From Macrostomum hystrix (Eukaryota > Platyhelminthes > Macrostomidae): a DNA stretch of 64,000 nt. The stretch is from the NCBI GenBank assembly GCA_950097015.1, contig CATNEN010000001.1:23750501-23814500 (forward strand), read 5' to 3'. The position numbers and the translations under genes are program-made. This document shows positions 34,892-46,900 of the stretch, piece by piece; the stretch's first letter is position 1; the number at the start of each line of letters is the position of its first letter. A model generated the notes under the pieces. The model was not told the DNA's origin. It made no database searches and saw nothing but the letters and a program-made list of their open reading frames with translations.

Positions 34892-35050
34892 TTCAGTCCG
34901 AAGAGCAGTGCTCAGCAGTACTGCTCGCGTGGCATTATTTCTGAGCATCTTTTATGATGCGATCAAATCCGATTGCCCCAATCCCCTTCGAATTATTATT
35001 GTCCGATCGGCTGATTGGCTGACTCTACTGGGCCAAAGTTTGGCACTTGA

Positions 35051-38000
35051 CACTCGTACGTGCGTCCGACAGCTGCGGGCTTGATAAATCTTTATTTTAT
35101 AAAGCCTTCACGTTTATAGGCTTCTATGGGAAAGGGTGGTCACCGGCTTCAGTCGCTCAACATAGATTTGGGAGCTAATCGCCGTGGTGGGCATCAACCC
35201 CGGCCAACTCATTTGCCTCGAGTCTTTGCAGAGATTCTCTTGGCCTTCCACAATGAAACCGCGCGCATAGCCGCATCAGACGTTAGCCACAGTTAATGTA
35301 ATTAGTAGCTAGCTAATAGTTAGCTAGGCTAAATACAGGCCGGAGAGCTAACAATAATTCGAAGCGCAATTCCATTTTTTGCACGTTTGTTTACTTTTTT
35401 TAAAATTCTTTTGAACTTAGGAACGTTAGGAATTTTTTAAACACCAGACACTAAATACGCTCGTACCACAATTAATTTTACACTTCGTTGAAGTGAGACG
35501 AAAGATCATTCTCGCGAATAAATTTTGTACGCAAATCATATAATATCTACTCAATTCATTTCCGAAGGAGAGAATCATCAAATAGCTGTCTAACATGATC
35601 ACAGTGAACTCAATGAACCAATCGTTCTTCTTTCATAGTCTTGGTGGGGAAGACAACAATTAAAGACACCTGTACACTAGAACTATCAGCCAAGCGAACC
35701 ACTTTACCAAATACAGCTGTCTATTTAGCCTCGCTGGGCAGCAGTGTGATTGTGTGAACAATCCTTAACACCAATTGTTGAGTCAATCCTTGTGCACAAC
35801 CCGCCGAGTAACAAATACCAGTAATTGCAAGAATTGAAAAAATTCTATCTTACTTTTTCAGACACTAATTTGCAGCCGCTTTGCAGTGCTGCAGCTATCA
35901 ATTTTATCGGAAAAAAATCGCAATGTATATTTTTCCCCCACTAGGCTTATCCAATTAGTTGATAATTACGCCGGTATTGCAGCGCTGTAAGTCTTGTGAC
36001 AGTGACTATATGAATACTGGCTATTTTATTTTTTTGTTGCATGTGGAAAATAAGGGATCACTGGACGTAATTAGCATGCAAAAAGCAATATAAATTTAAT
36101 TGCAAGCCTCTTATTCTAGCATTTCTGGCGCCAGAGCATCTGTACTCTAGTCTACTGCAAGCAAGCATCTATTAATCATGTCTAGCAGAAAACTTTTCAA
36201 GGTTTTTCATTGTCAATGCTCTGAGTATTAATTTTATTATTTTTAACCAAACCAACCATGGGACTACAAACTGACGGCTCAGAAAAGTATCATTGTCTAA
36301 TGGCGCAGGCGTTCAGGATTGTCATTTTTTGCTTCGGGGCGTTGATGATTGTGTCTGTCTATGTCCAAACAGACGTCTGTCTATGGGCGTCATCGATGAA
36401 GTCACTCGCAATCTCTATCCATCTTGCTTGAATTGCGACAATCCCGCGATAACAGCATGACACAAATCAATTGGTGGGCCCACCAGCTTTTCGTAAAGGA
36501 TCGAGAAATCATGTTTGAATGATGCGTTAATTTGAACCAAGGACTTCTATGTAATGGCATCTGGACTGGAAGCGAAGAAATACCCATTACCTCATGAGAA
36601 GTTTTACCATAGACATTTGAAGCGTGCAACAATAAGCCTCGATTGGTATACCCTTCAAAATGATACAATGTAATATTCCTGCACGAAAACGAGTGCGGCA
36701 ATGACAAAAGCACGAGTGATGTAGCAGTGCCTGGGGGGTGTTTCATATAATTTACAAGTTACAAGCTACAAGCTACAAGTTTAATAGCCTTTTCTATTCT
36801 CTCTTTCGCTTTTGTTTTGGCCATAGACAGCCAGGCACTGCTACATCATTCAAAAAACTTGTTTGCGTTCAAGAATTTACTCGCAGTAGCTAAGAAAGTT
36901 GTTATCATTTGTAAAAATTAAATGTACAAAGCTAGAGGATTGTCCGAATTCATTCAAGTCTATTGAGTTGAGAGTCAAATAGTATAGGCCTACACAACTT
37001 TATTATTTTCCACTATTTGATCAGAAGGGCTAAAGTAGATAATAAATAATAGAACTCAAGTTGACAAAAATTTAGATTCAAATAAGAGTGACACAACAGC
37101 AATAATATTAGATAATTGCGATAATAACTAAAGGTATGTTATTGTGATGAGTTTAGAATATTAGCTAGTTGAATAGGCCCTATAGTGGGTGTCTCAATAA
37201 AATGGGGCCAAATTAAATGTCAACTGTTCACTCTCAACTGTGCTCACTCTCAAGGAAAAGTTTAAAAGTTAGGCCTAACATATTCATTATAAACACTTTT
37301 ATTTTTTCAGTCAAGTTTCAATTGCGACTGATGCTACTGCTATTTTGTTGTGTGCCCACCATTGCCACCAGGTAGTCATTCTGCAAAACCAGCTAATGAT
37401 GTTGCAAACTTGCAATGGCACCTGCTGCAGTAGCAGTAGGCCCTATGTTCATGTAGAGCTCTCTGTGCTACACAAATTTGGCATTAAGAAGCCTGCGTTT
37501 CACTTCGGCACAGGTGGAGAGCACCTTAGGCAATTATTTTGCACAAACCTGATGGGCAAATTTATTACTAGGCCTATGTCCTATGAAATTTTAGCCCTAG
37601 CTCAATTGAAGACAAATGCATAGGCTAGCAAGAATTTTTATCTAGGGAGAATCATAGGCCTCCCACTAAGTCCTCTGTATGATTGCTAGCCCAGATTTTC
37701 ATGTTGCTATAAGAGGCTGACAATTTAAAAAAATAATATGCTAGGGCCTATCATATTTGAAATGCTATGGTTTTTTATTTCGATTTTAGCAAAGATGTTA
37801 GTAATTTTATAACTTTTTTGGCTGAAAGTTGTAGTAAAATAATTAGGTATATTGTTCCACAATCCACTAGTTAGTATTTTTGTAATTTACAGTTATCTAT
37901 AAAAGTACAAAAGAAATAATAGCTAAAACTTAAGTCAAAAAAGTCTTGCAACTCTGCCTAGCAGTTGTGTTAGTTTTGATCATTGTTGTCCTACAAAGTT

Positions 38001-38714
38001 TCAGGTCATTTCTGTAATTTTGACTAGCCAAAAACTCTTCTGACCCATTATTTAGGCTATATTAAAATAATTACTCTATTTGTTAAGAAAATTGAAGGCT
38101 TTGTCCTCAGTAAAAAGTAAATAGCTTTACTATTTAAAATGGTTCCCTATTCTGGTTTTGTGGTTTTTTCAGACTTTGTGTATGCAGCTTGTATGCCACC
38201 TAGAGTGCAAGCAAATGTGGCACATTTTGATAAGATTTGAAATGGAAAATTTGAAAGCATCCTAACAAAAATAATTCATAGAAATATATTTTGTTTAATT
38301 GTCATTCTTATCTTCAATCACTTCAAGACCATTGACTTTAAATTCATCAAAAATGCATTACAAGTTTTGACACCTGCCTTAAAAAAGCAGGTTGCCAATT
38401 AGGCACTGATGGTCCAATTCTGAGGTGCCAAATGAAATTTTGGTGATCAAAAGCATCCAATTAGGCAAAAACCCAGACCCTATATCTAAATCCTGGTAGT
38501 AGAAAGATTATACACACAGGGTACATCAGGCTAAAAATAGAAATATCCTACCCTTCTAAGTTAGGAGTTCATTTTGGTATATTTAATTAAAATAAATTTT
38601 AATATGCCTTGCCCAGTTGGAATGCACACAATGACTAGTATTGATTTTTGCAGCTTATCTTTGCTTAGCCCCCTCATGTCACCAAGCCAATTTAACTGTG
38701 TTATACATGTTACT
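35051..38714. other. Gene-poor AT-rich stretch
   Basis: No domain-bearing frame on either strand. The longest candidates (36402-36746 minus, 37345-37623 plus) have no recognisable family features. A perfect inverted repeat lies at 36717-36848, with a short ACAAGCT microsatellite between its arms. Confidence 0.55.
36717..36848. repeat. 18-bp perfect inverted repeat
   Basis: TGATGTAGCAGTGCCTGG at 36717-36734 and its exact reverse complement at 36831-36848 are separated by 96 bp. No flanking duplication is obvious. Confidence 0.85.
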
Positions 38715-38724
38715 TGGTACCTAG

Positions 38725-39043
38725 AGGTTGTAGCCTAGTGGTTAGGGTGTTGGACTAATGACTTGAAGGTCGGGGGTTCGATTCCCGACTCCACTGAAAC
38801 AATTTGTGTCCTTTAGCAAGACACTTAACTCTGCATTGCTTCAGTTCACCCAGCTGTTAAATGGGTACCAGTATTAGCTGGGATAATTGAAGGTGGGTGT
38901 GGCGTCCCCCCAGTCCGTGGACTGAACAGCTGTACGTAGCCTTCAGATGCGCCGCGCAATAGCTGCGGCTGTGCTGTCGGCTGCACATCTGGCCCGATTG
39001 GGGCAGGTGTAATCAATTGTTTATTATTATTAATTATTATTAG
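38725..39043 (+). mobile_element. Full-length tRNA-derived SINE, copy 2
   Basis: A 319-bp element with a tRNA-like head (A box TAGCCTAGTGGTTAGGG, B box GGGTTCGATTCCC). A conserved body follows with GTGTCCTTTAGCAAGACACT and GTTCACCCAGCTGTTAAATG, resembling the conserved central domains shared by SINEs of distant animals. It ends in a TTATTATTATT tail. It is flanked by a 10-bp direct repeat TGGTACCTAG (38715-38724 and 39044-39053), so insertion is recent enough to keep its target duplication. It is the best reference copy here. Confidence 0.93.
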
Positions 39044-39202
39044 TGGTACCTAGCTAAACAAAAAAAACTCAACAGAAGTTGCTAAGCACTGATCCTTTTA
39101 TTACATAAAATGTCTGGCCTGTCTTTAGTATTAATTTTATTTCTTTTTATAAAAACAACAGTTTAATCTTCAGCAAAGCAAGTCATTGAGTCCTTGAGCA
39201 CA

Positions 39203-41792
39203 ATGAGCGGCACTAAGATGAGCAGTCAGGCAGCTCTAGCTCCAGCTGAGCGCTATGAGAGCTGTCCAATGTGTCACGCCTGCGTAGTTGAGAGTCGCCT
39301 CATTTGCCAGGCCTGCATTCGGGCTGGCAATTTCACTGCACTGCGGGGCGAGATTACCTTTGCTGAGCTGCAGGTGAGTCTATCCATTGTTAGAATCTAG
39401 TTGTGTATGATTAAACTGAAACTGCTTTGTTTGTCAAAGCTCTCTCATTTTTAACCTAGTTGGCCTTAAACACTTTTAAGTTGACTGTGAGGGATGAGAC
39501 AGGGAATAGATAAGACGGGAGAGATGAGGCACTGGGGACAGGATACACGGGACAGATGAGGCAGGGGAGAGATCAGACAGGGGAGAGATCAGACACGCGA
39601 GAGATCAGACACGGAACAGATCAGACACGGGAGAGATGAGACACGGGAGAGATCAGACACGGGAGAGATGAGACACGGGAGAGATCAGATACGGGAGAGA
39701 TCAGATACGGGAGAGATCAGATACGGGAGAGATCAGATATGTGAGAGATCAGATACGGGAGAGATCAGACACGGGACAGATCAGACACGGGAGAGATCTG
39801 ACACGGGACAGATCAGACACGGGAGAGATCAGACACGGGACAGATCAGACACGGGACAGATCAGACATGGGACAGATCAGACACGGGACAGATCAGACAC
39901 GGGAGAGATCAGACACGGGAGAGATCAGACACGGGACAGATCTGACACGGGAGAGATCAGACACGGGACAGATCAGACACGGGACAGATCAAACACGGGA
40001 CAGATCAGACACGGGAGAGATCAGACACGGGACAGATCAGACACGGGACAGATCAGACACGGGACAGATCAAACACGGGACAGATCAGACACGGGACAGA
40101 TCAGACACGGGACAGATCAGACACGGGACAGATCAGACACGGGAGAGATGAGGCAGTGGAGACAGGAGACACGGGAAAGATGAGGCAGGGGAGAGATGAG
40201 ACGGGAGAGATGAGGCAGTGGAGACAGGGGATACGGCAGAGATGAGACAGCAGAGATATTGGACAACGGAGATGATAAACTTCTATCGTCACTGATTTGT
40301 GAAGAACTTCAATGCTGTCCATCCACTCTAAGCATTCTTTATTTATTGCGAATCACTCAAGGCTCATCACAGCGCCCTCACAGCGCAGAAAGCCAGCCTT
40401 CAGTGTCTAATGAATGAAGCCGTCGACGCACCCTGGACCTCGCCCACCAGTTGCCCTTCGCTGGTCTCTCGACGTTGCGAGTGTCGCCTTCGCATAGTTC
40501 AGCTTCGTCGCGCTCTTGCCGCCGCACGCGACGCCGTCAACGCCGAGCGTTCCAGACGAGCCGCGGCGCGCCAAGCAGTTGCGGCGATGCGGCGCGAAGG
40601 CGAAATTTATCGGCGAAAAACGGCCGACCTAACGGCCGGCTTGGAGGCGTTAAAAGCGCGACTGCAGGGCGAGAGGGCGAGGACCGAGCGCGCCACGAGG
40701 GGCGCAGCAAAGCGAGCTAGAAGTCTGTGCCGCTTAATGGCTACGGAGGTAAATAAGACATTGTGGCCTCCTAACATAATGCCTCCAAAAGTCCGAAAAA
40801 ATACAACCATTTCATTCCACTTTAGGGAATGTTCAGTTTAGGGAATATGCTGTTTAGGGAATATGCTGTTTAGGGAATGTAAACTGTACAGTTCAGCAAA
40901 TGTGCCGTTCAGGGAATATACAGTTCAGGGAATGTACAGTTTAGGGAATGTACAGTTTAGGGAATGTACAGTTTAGGGAATGTACAGTTTAGGGAATGTT
41001 CAGTTTAGGGAATGTACAGTTGAGGGAATGTTCAGTTTAGGGAATATGCAGTTTAGGGAATGTGCAGTTTTGGATATGAATAGCAGTGTCCCACGCTCTG
41101 CATCCCCAACACAGGTGTACAATCTGCACGAGACTGAGCGCAGTCTTGTCCAGAGTCGCATGCGCCTACCGCCTCTGTCCAGCTTCCCCAGCCGCAGTCT
41201 GGAGCCGGCGCCACAGGTGTACCAGGCCCTGCTGGCTGCCAGCTCGCTGCTGCAGGCTGTCACAGCCTGCCTGGCCGCCTGGACCCCATTCCAGCCGGTG
41301 GCCATCACTTTCCTGCGCAGCCCGCTGTCACGTGACTCGGTGTCAGCCCAGCACAGGAAGCTGGAGGTGGCTCTGCACTCGCTGTGCTGCCGCTATGCCA
41401 CCTGCTTGGCCTTGTTCTCACCCGGTGATCCCCTGCTCACCCTGTGCCGACTGCTCGAATCGCCGAATCTGGGCATCGAGCTGATCAGCCAGCAACGGAT
41501 TGACGATCGCCACGGCGCCAAGCAGCGGCCCTTGGAGTTCTCTGTCATCAGCTATGACCCATTTCACGTAAAGGCCGAGTGGGAACTCCCGACTGGCGGG
41601 CACGACTCCAACGGCCACGGCAGCTGCGCTCAGTCAGCAGCCGCCGCCTTCTTCTCCGCTCCGACAGCCGCCTCGGCCAACGCTGCCGTAGACGACGACG
41701 ACTGGGTGGAAGTCGACGACGGCTTTCCCATCCCGGTGGACGAGAGCTGCTGCGAAAGCCGGGCAGCCTTCCTCACCTCGCTGTGGCGCTAG
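39203..41792 (+). CDS. ATG14: ATG14/Barkor, autophagy-specific subunit of PI3K complex I
   Basis: ATG14 brings the class III PI3-kinase (VPS34-VPS15-Beclin 1) to autophagosome initiation sites on the ER. Exons 39203-39373, 40362-40748 and 41115-41792 join in phase 0 to 411 residues, against 492 in human. Exon 1 carries the diagnostic N-terminal double CxxC (CPMC...CQAC, then RAGNF). Exon 2 is a long Arg/Ala-rich helical region (REGEIYRRKTADLTAGLEAL) that should form the Beclin-binding coiled coil. Exon 3 aligns with the conserved C-terminal domain (YQALLAASSLLQAVTACLAA, then LHSLCCRYATCLALF) and ends with an acidic DDDWVEVDD segment, then LTSLWR. Both introns hold minisatellites. The exon 2 acceptor was chosen by phase and is less certain. 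Confidence 0.85.
39495..40255. repeat. 16-bp minisatellite in ATG14 intron 1
   Basis: Units ACACGGGACAGATCAG or ACACGGGAGAGATCAG. This is the same family, inverted, as the array inside the hAT MITE at 29835-31215. The long RSDTGQIRHGTDQTRD frames are repeat artefacts. Confidence 0.95.
40824..41075. repeat. 16-bp minisatellite in ATG14 intron 2
   Basis: About 15 units of GTTTAGGGAATGTACA, with GTTCAGGG and ATATGC variants. They make up most of a 366-bp intron. Confidence 0.93.
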
Positions 41793-41938
41793 GACTGACG
41801 TGGGAGTTGTGCATTGGGCTTGATGTGCAGTCTGGGATCTGGGATCTTGATCCCATCTTTTGGGATATTGATCTTGGATTAGTAATATACTCGTAGTAAT
41901 AATAACTGCAGGAGGGCTGCCGACGATGGCACTCATTT

Positions 41939-42215
41939 CCTGACACTGGACCCGCAGCCAGCGAGGATGCAATTCTGCCCATTTCGCTGAGTCCTGAGGA
42001 TACACTCACAGTTGTGTACATCTGCCCTGACTTTTCATCGTCAGGCAGTGTACACTCTCACTGTTCCTTGGAGTTGGCCCTTAAGGTTGTAAATTGCACG
42101 ACAAGCCCCCAAGCTTTCTCTCCGCGGCTGCGCCCCAAATGAAAGTGGCCTCGCCGCGGAATCGAGCTCAGGGACCTTGGTGCGAGAGGCAAACGCGTTA
42201 TCCCCTGAAATTTTG
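41939..42215 (+). repeat. Dispersed repeat B, copy 1
   Basis: Related to 50822-51045. Shared blocks include TGTACATCTGCCC, CGCGGCTGCGCCCCAAATGA and CTCGCCGCGGAATCGAGC. The element type is unknown; the last shared block looks B-box-like only weakly. Confidence 0.75.
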
Positions 42216-43747
42216 ATCCCTGATTGTAAACTATTGTTATGAATTTCTAGGATTTTAAGTACAGCACCAGTTCTCTGCTTTGCCATTATAATTCTGAGAA
42301 GGTGATGCTCACCTGGTCACAGTATTTAGAAAGAAAAAACGTGACGAAGTGTTTCATCCGGAATCGTGTTTCATTGTAAGTAATAATTTATGCAGTTTTT
42401 TCGCAGTTTGTACATCAGCCGTAGTTTTTACTCTATACTTTTTCATTTAGTCTTATATATTTGATGTTACAAAATCTTGAAACACATTTTATATTATTTC
42501 GATTTCTTGTACTCGTACTTTGGTAAGACTTTTGTTGAAGGGAAACGGAACCTTCCCATTGCATTGAAGAAATATTCTTATTGATGTTATTCAGTACCCA
42601 CTGCGGTTCCCAAATCGGTATCCTGTCATAAAAATGACTTAAGTCACATTTTTTATATTTGCGTTGTTTTTTACTTTCTTTTTAGAATAAGGCGTAGGTC
42701 TAAAATACGAGTATACAGTTGAATTAATTAATTTGTCTAGCTTTGGTTGAGCCTTGTGGCTGCGTACGTTTGCTTCAATCAAAAGTCTTTGGGGGGTCAG
42801 TTGGGGGGCCTTTGGGGCTATGTACATTAAGGTCGGAGTTTTTCTGATTGGGGTGGCTGTGGCTGCGTACATTGGGGTAAGAAGTTTTCTTGGTGGGGTG
42901 GCTGTTGCTACGTACATTGGGGTGAGAAGTCTTCTGGGTGGGGTGGCTGGGGCTGATTAAACTAGGGTTAGAATTTTTCTAGTGGCAGTTTGAGGTAGTG
43001 TACATTAGGGTTAGTCGTTTTTATGCACATTACGATTACTATCTTATGATAAAGAAAATTTATTATATTATTGACTTTTGTACTTTTATCTTTCAGTGTA
43101 CATTGCGATGTAGATATTACGCCCTCCACAGTTTTGTATTATCCTGTTTCGCTTGTAAATATATATTTTAAATAACTGTGCCACAACAATGGTACAAAGA
43201 TTAAACTGACATTTCTGATTGCCAAAGACAAGAGAAAAGTATAGAAAACTTGAAATAAATTTTTTACCATAATCGGTGAAGACAATGGCGTATGAAAAAT
43301 CTTTATTTTTTATTTTTTATGTTCAGATTTGAAACAAATAAAATAAGTATAATCTGCATGCAATGTTTGTTGTAATTATGAAAAGGTTTAGCAGCAAGAA
43401 GATAAAGGAACTTTTTTATCTGTTTTTCGCTAGGCGCACCTATTCGCATTAAAACAAAATAGAACCATCACCGTCAGGGTATTGTACGTTTGGTATGACT
43501 ACAGTAGTATGGTGACTATTGACTAAAGAATATAACAAACTTTATTTAGACTTTCCTGCTTACTTTGGCTAGACGAGTATTTGCAATTAAGACATGTGAA
43601 TATCAGAACATGAATAATTAAGCAAACGCAGTTTTATAGGAAAGTCGTAAACTAAGCTTGGAAGTGTTCGGAATGAAAAAACGGCCCTATTTAGGACAAA
43701 TTAGCGTATTATGCAGGTTATGCTATAAAAAACTGTGAATTAAACTT

Positions 43748-43753
43748 TTTATT
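43748..43753 (-). terminator. Anoctamin poly(A) signal AATAAA
   Basis: AATAAA on the coding strand about 150 nt after the stop codon, a normal place for the cleavage signal. Cleavage itself is not shown. Confidence 0.55.
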
Positions 43754-43901
43754 TTGTTTAAGTGAAAGAGTATGTGTACTTAAGCAGGATAGTTGAAAAT
43801 AAAAACAGTAATAGCGGCCACATGCACCCAGAGACTTGCCAGATTAACCTCAAATATTACTTAGCAATATGCTTGTTCTAGTCCTAGAATATCAATCGGT
43901 A

Positions 43902-46900
43902 TCAGGCCCTGGCGATTGTCTCATTGGGACCGCCGCCACTACCATTAGCTGCCTCATCTCCAGCGGCTAACGTCAGGCGCTGATTGTGGATTGTCTCGGC
44001 GTCCATCAGGGCCTGCTTGGCCAGGTACTGCTCGCGCTTGATCTTCACCTGCAGCACCTCCGGCACATCCGGTATCATGATGTCCAGCATGCGGCTGATA
44101 AAGAATACCACGTGCTGCAGACAGGTGTCATATTAGAGCTTAAGTTTTTTCATATTAACAAAGTAGACCAAAGTGGACCCTAGACTATCCTAGATCCTCC
44201 AGTGAACCCTAGACTATCCTAGATACTCCAGTGAACCCTAGACTATCCTAGATCCTCCAATGAACCCTAGACTATCCTAGATACTCCAGTGAACCCTAGA
44301 CTATCCTAGATCCTCCAGTGAACCCTAGACTACCCTAGATACTCCAGTGAACCCTAGACTATCCTAGATACTCCAGTGAACCCTAGACTATCCTAGATAC
44401 TCTAGTGAACCCTAGACTATCCTAGATACTCCAGTGAACCCTAGACTATCCTAGATACTCCAGTGAACCCTAGACTATCCTAGATACTCCAGTGAACCCT
44501 AGACTACCCTAGATACTCCAGTGAACCCTAGACTATCCTAGATACTCCAGTGAACCCTAGACTACCCTAGATACTCCAGTGAACCCTAGACTACCCTAGA
44601 TACTCCAGTGAACCATAAACTATCCTAGATCCACCCGAGGACCCTAGCCTATCCTAGATCCCTAGAGTACCCTAGCCTATCCTAGATCCCTAGAGTACCC
44701 TAGCCTATCCTAGATCCCTAGAGTACCCTAGCCTATCCTAGATCCCTTGTGCAAACCTCGAACACGATGACAAAGGCCAGCCGCACAGCCAGCAGTTTCC
44801 AGTAGAACATTGTGTAGTGCCCGTCTTCGCCTCTGAATGCTTTATAGCGACACGGCTGGGCTGTTGAGTTCTCGGGCGCCCAAGCTAGTGTGAAGTTGGT
44901 GTATCCATGCAGCTCCGAGTCGAACTGGTACTTGTACAGCTCCTTGGGCAGGAACTCCGAGGTGAACGCGATTAGGAAGGCCTAGAGCAAAATAGAGCAT
45001 TTTTTATTACATCGGGAGTCTAGAATTTAGTGACATTCCGGGATTCTGATCTTAGAATTAGGGATTCTGATCTTAGAATTAGGGATTCTGATCTTAGAAT
45101 TTGGGATAAAAATCTTTTAATTCGGGATAAAGATCTTAGAATTTGGGATTCTGATCTTAGAATTAGGGATTCTGATCTTAGAATTTGGGATAAAAATCTT
45201 TTAATTCGGGATAAAGATCTTAGAATTTGGGATTCTGATCTTAGAATTCGGGATTCTGATCTTAGAATTCGGGATAAAGATCTTAGAATTTGGGATAAAG
45301 ATCTTAGAATTTGGGATAAAGATCTTAGAATTTAGGATAAAGATATAGAATTCGGGATAAAGATCTTAGAATTTGGGATTCTGATCTTAGAATTCGGGAT
45401 AAAGATCTTAGAATTTGGGATAAAGATCTTTAGAATTTGGGATTTAGACCTTAGAATTTGGGATAAAGATCTTAGAATTTGGGATAAAGATCTTAGAATT
45501 TGGGATAAAGATCTTAGAATTTGGGATAAAGATCTTAGAATTTGGGATAAAGATCTTAGAATTTGGGATGAAGATTTTAGAATTTGGGATAAAGATCTTA
45601 GAATTTGGGATTTAGACCTTAGAATTTCGGATTATGATATCAAAGTTTTGGAATTATATAATCTTAGAACTTGGGATTATTATCCTCGAATTTGGGGTTT
45701 TACGAGTAGCTCGTAATATAGGACTATTTGATTATGTCTTGGAGATATATTATTGAATTCCACGATGCTTTTTGGGATTCTGGGATTTCAGATTTATTTA
45801 GAGTCCTAGAAAAATCTCACATTCGAGATGACTGACAGCTGCACAATGACATCCAGCAGAGTGAACCAGACTCCAATGTCCTGAGCCCGCTCAGAGACCG
45901 GCCTTCGAGTTTCGCAGACCAGTTTGCTGGCATCCAGCCGGATCTCCAGCCAGTTGTTCAGCAGGGCGAAAAATGGAGCCAACGGGAAGGCGGCAACGAA
46001 GATGGTGATGAAGCCGAACTGCAGCACCATCTCCAGGTACTCCTCGAACAGGCCTTCGTACGGGATTAGCTGGTAATCCGCTTCGCAACGGCGAGCCTCC
46101 GCCTCCTGGTTGCGGCTCCACCGCAGGCCCTTCGTGAAGCGGTGAATCCAGGTGAAGAACTTGCTGGAAAATACGGAGACAATAACTAATGACTGATGAA
46201 GTGGGCATAAGCTTGAAAACGTTTGACAAAATCGGTGAATCCCTTTCTATGAAAAGCCCAACTTCAAATTTCTTATTAAATCCTGATTTTGGGAAATCCC
46301 AATTATGGGAAATCCCAATTATGGGAAATCCCTATTATGGATAATCTGAATTTTTGGAAATCAAATTTTGAGAAATCCCTATATTGGGAAATTCCTGTTT
46401 TGGAGAATCCAAATACTCGTATCAGGAAATCCAAATTAAGGAAACACCAATTTTAGGAAACCTTGCTAATCCTAAAAACTTTTTACGAAATCCGGAATCC
46501 CATTAAAAAATCCCATTTTGGAACGATCGGGTAATGGGTAAATCCTCATTTTGGGAAATCCAAATATCGGAAAATCGACGGAAATATTTTCGGGTAAATC
46601 CACATTAATGTAATTTCTTATATAGGGAAATCTATATCGAAAACTTTCTGTTTAATCCTACTTAAAATAACTTTGGGATATTTCACGACGTAGAGCCTTC
46701 AAACAACTAATCAATCAATCCTCAAAAGTCTTGCAGGTAACTCACGGCAGGAAGACCTCCTGGCAGTTGTTGATGATTTGCTTGCCGATCATGATGACAG
46801 CCAGCTGCTGCGCTAACTCGATCAGGCAGCCGCCGTTGTCGCATTCCTCGTTGCGCAAGCCGAAGAACTTGATATACTTGCCCGGGTAGCCTGTGAACCT

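Larger units (their letters stand above)
41793..43901. other. Convergent intergenic region, ATG14 to anoctamin
   Basis: Both genes end here. It holds dispersed repeat B copy 1, short GTACATTGGGGT-containing degenerate repeats at 42780-42965 and the anoctamin poly(A) signal. There is no further supported gene. Confidence 0.55.

Noticed and set aside
38725-38800. tRNA gene
   Set aside because: A and B boxes are present, but the sequence continues into a SINE body with a target duplication and does not fold as a full tRNA by eye.
39668-40183. Charged repeat protein (RSDTGQIRHGTDQTRD)
   Set aside because: Lies within ATG14 intron 1 and is a 16-bp repeat read through.
26728-41792. SCOC and ATG14 as an autophagy gene cluster
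   Set aside because: They lie about 12 kb apart on opposite strands with unrelated DNA between; co-location looks incidental.
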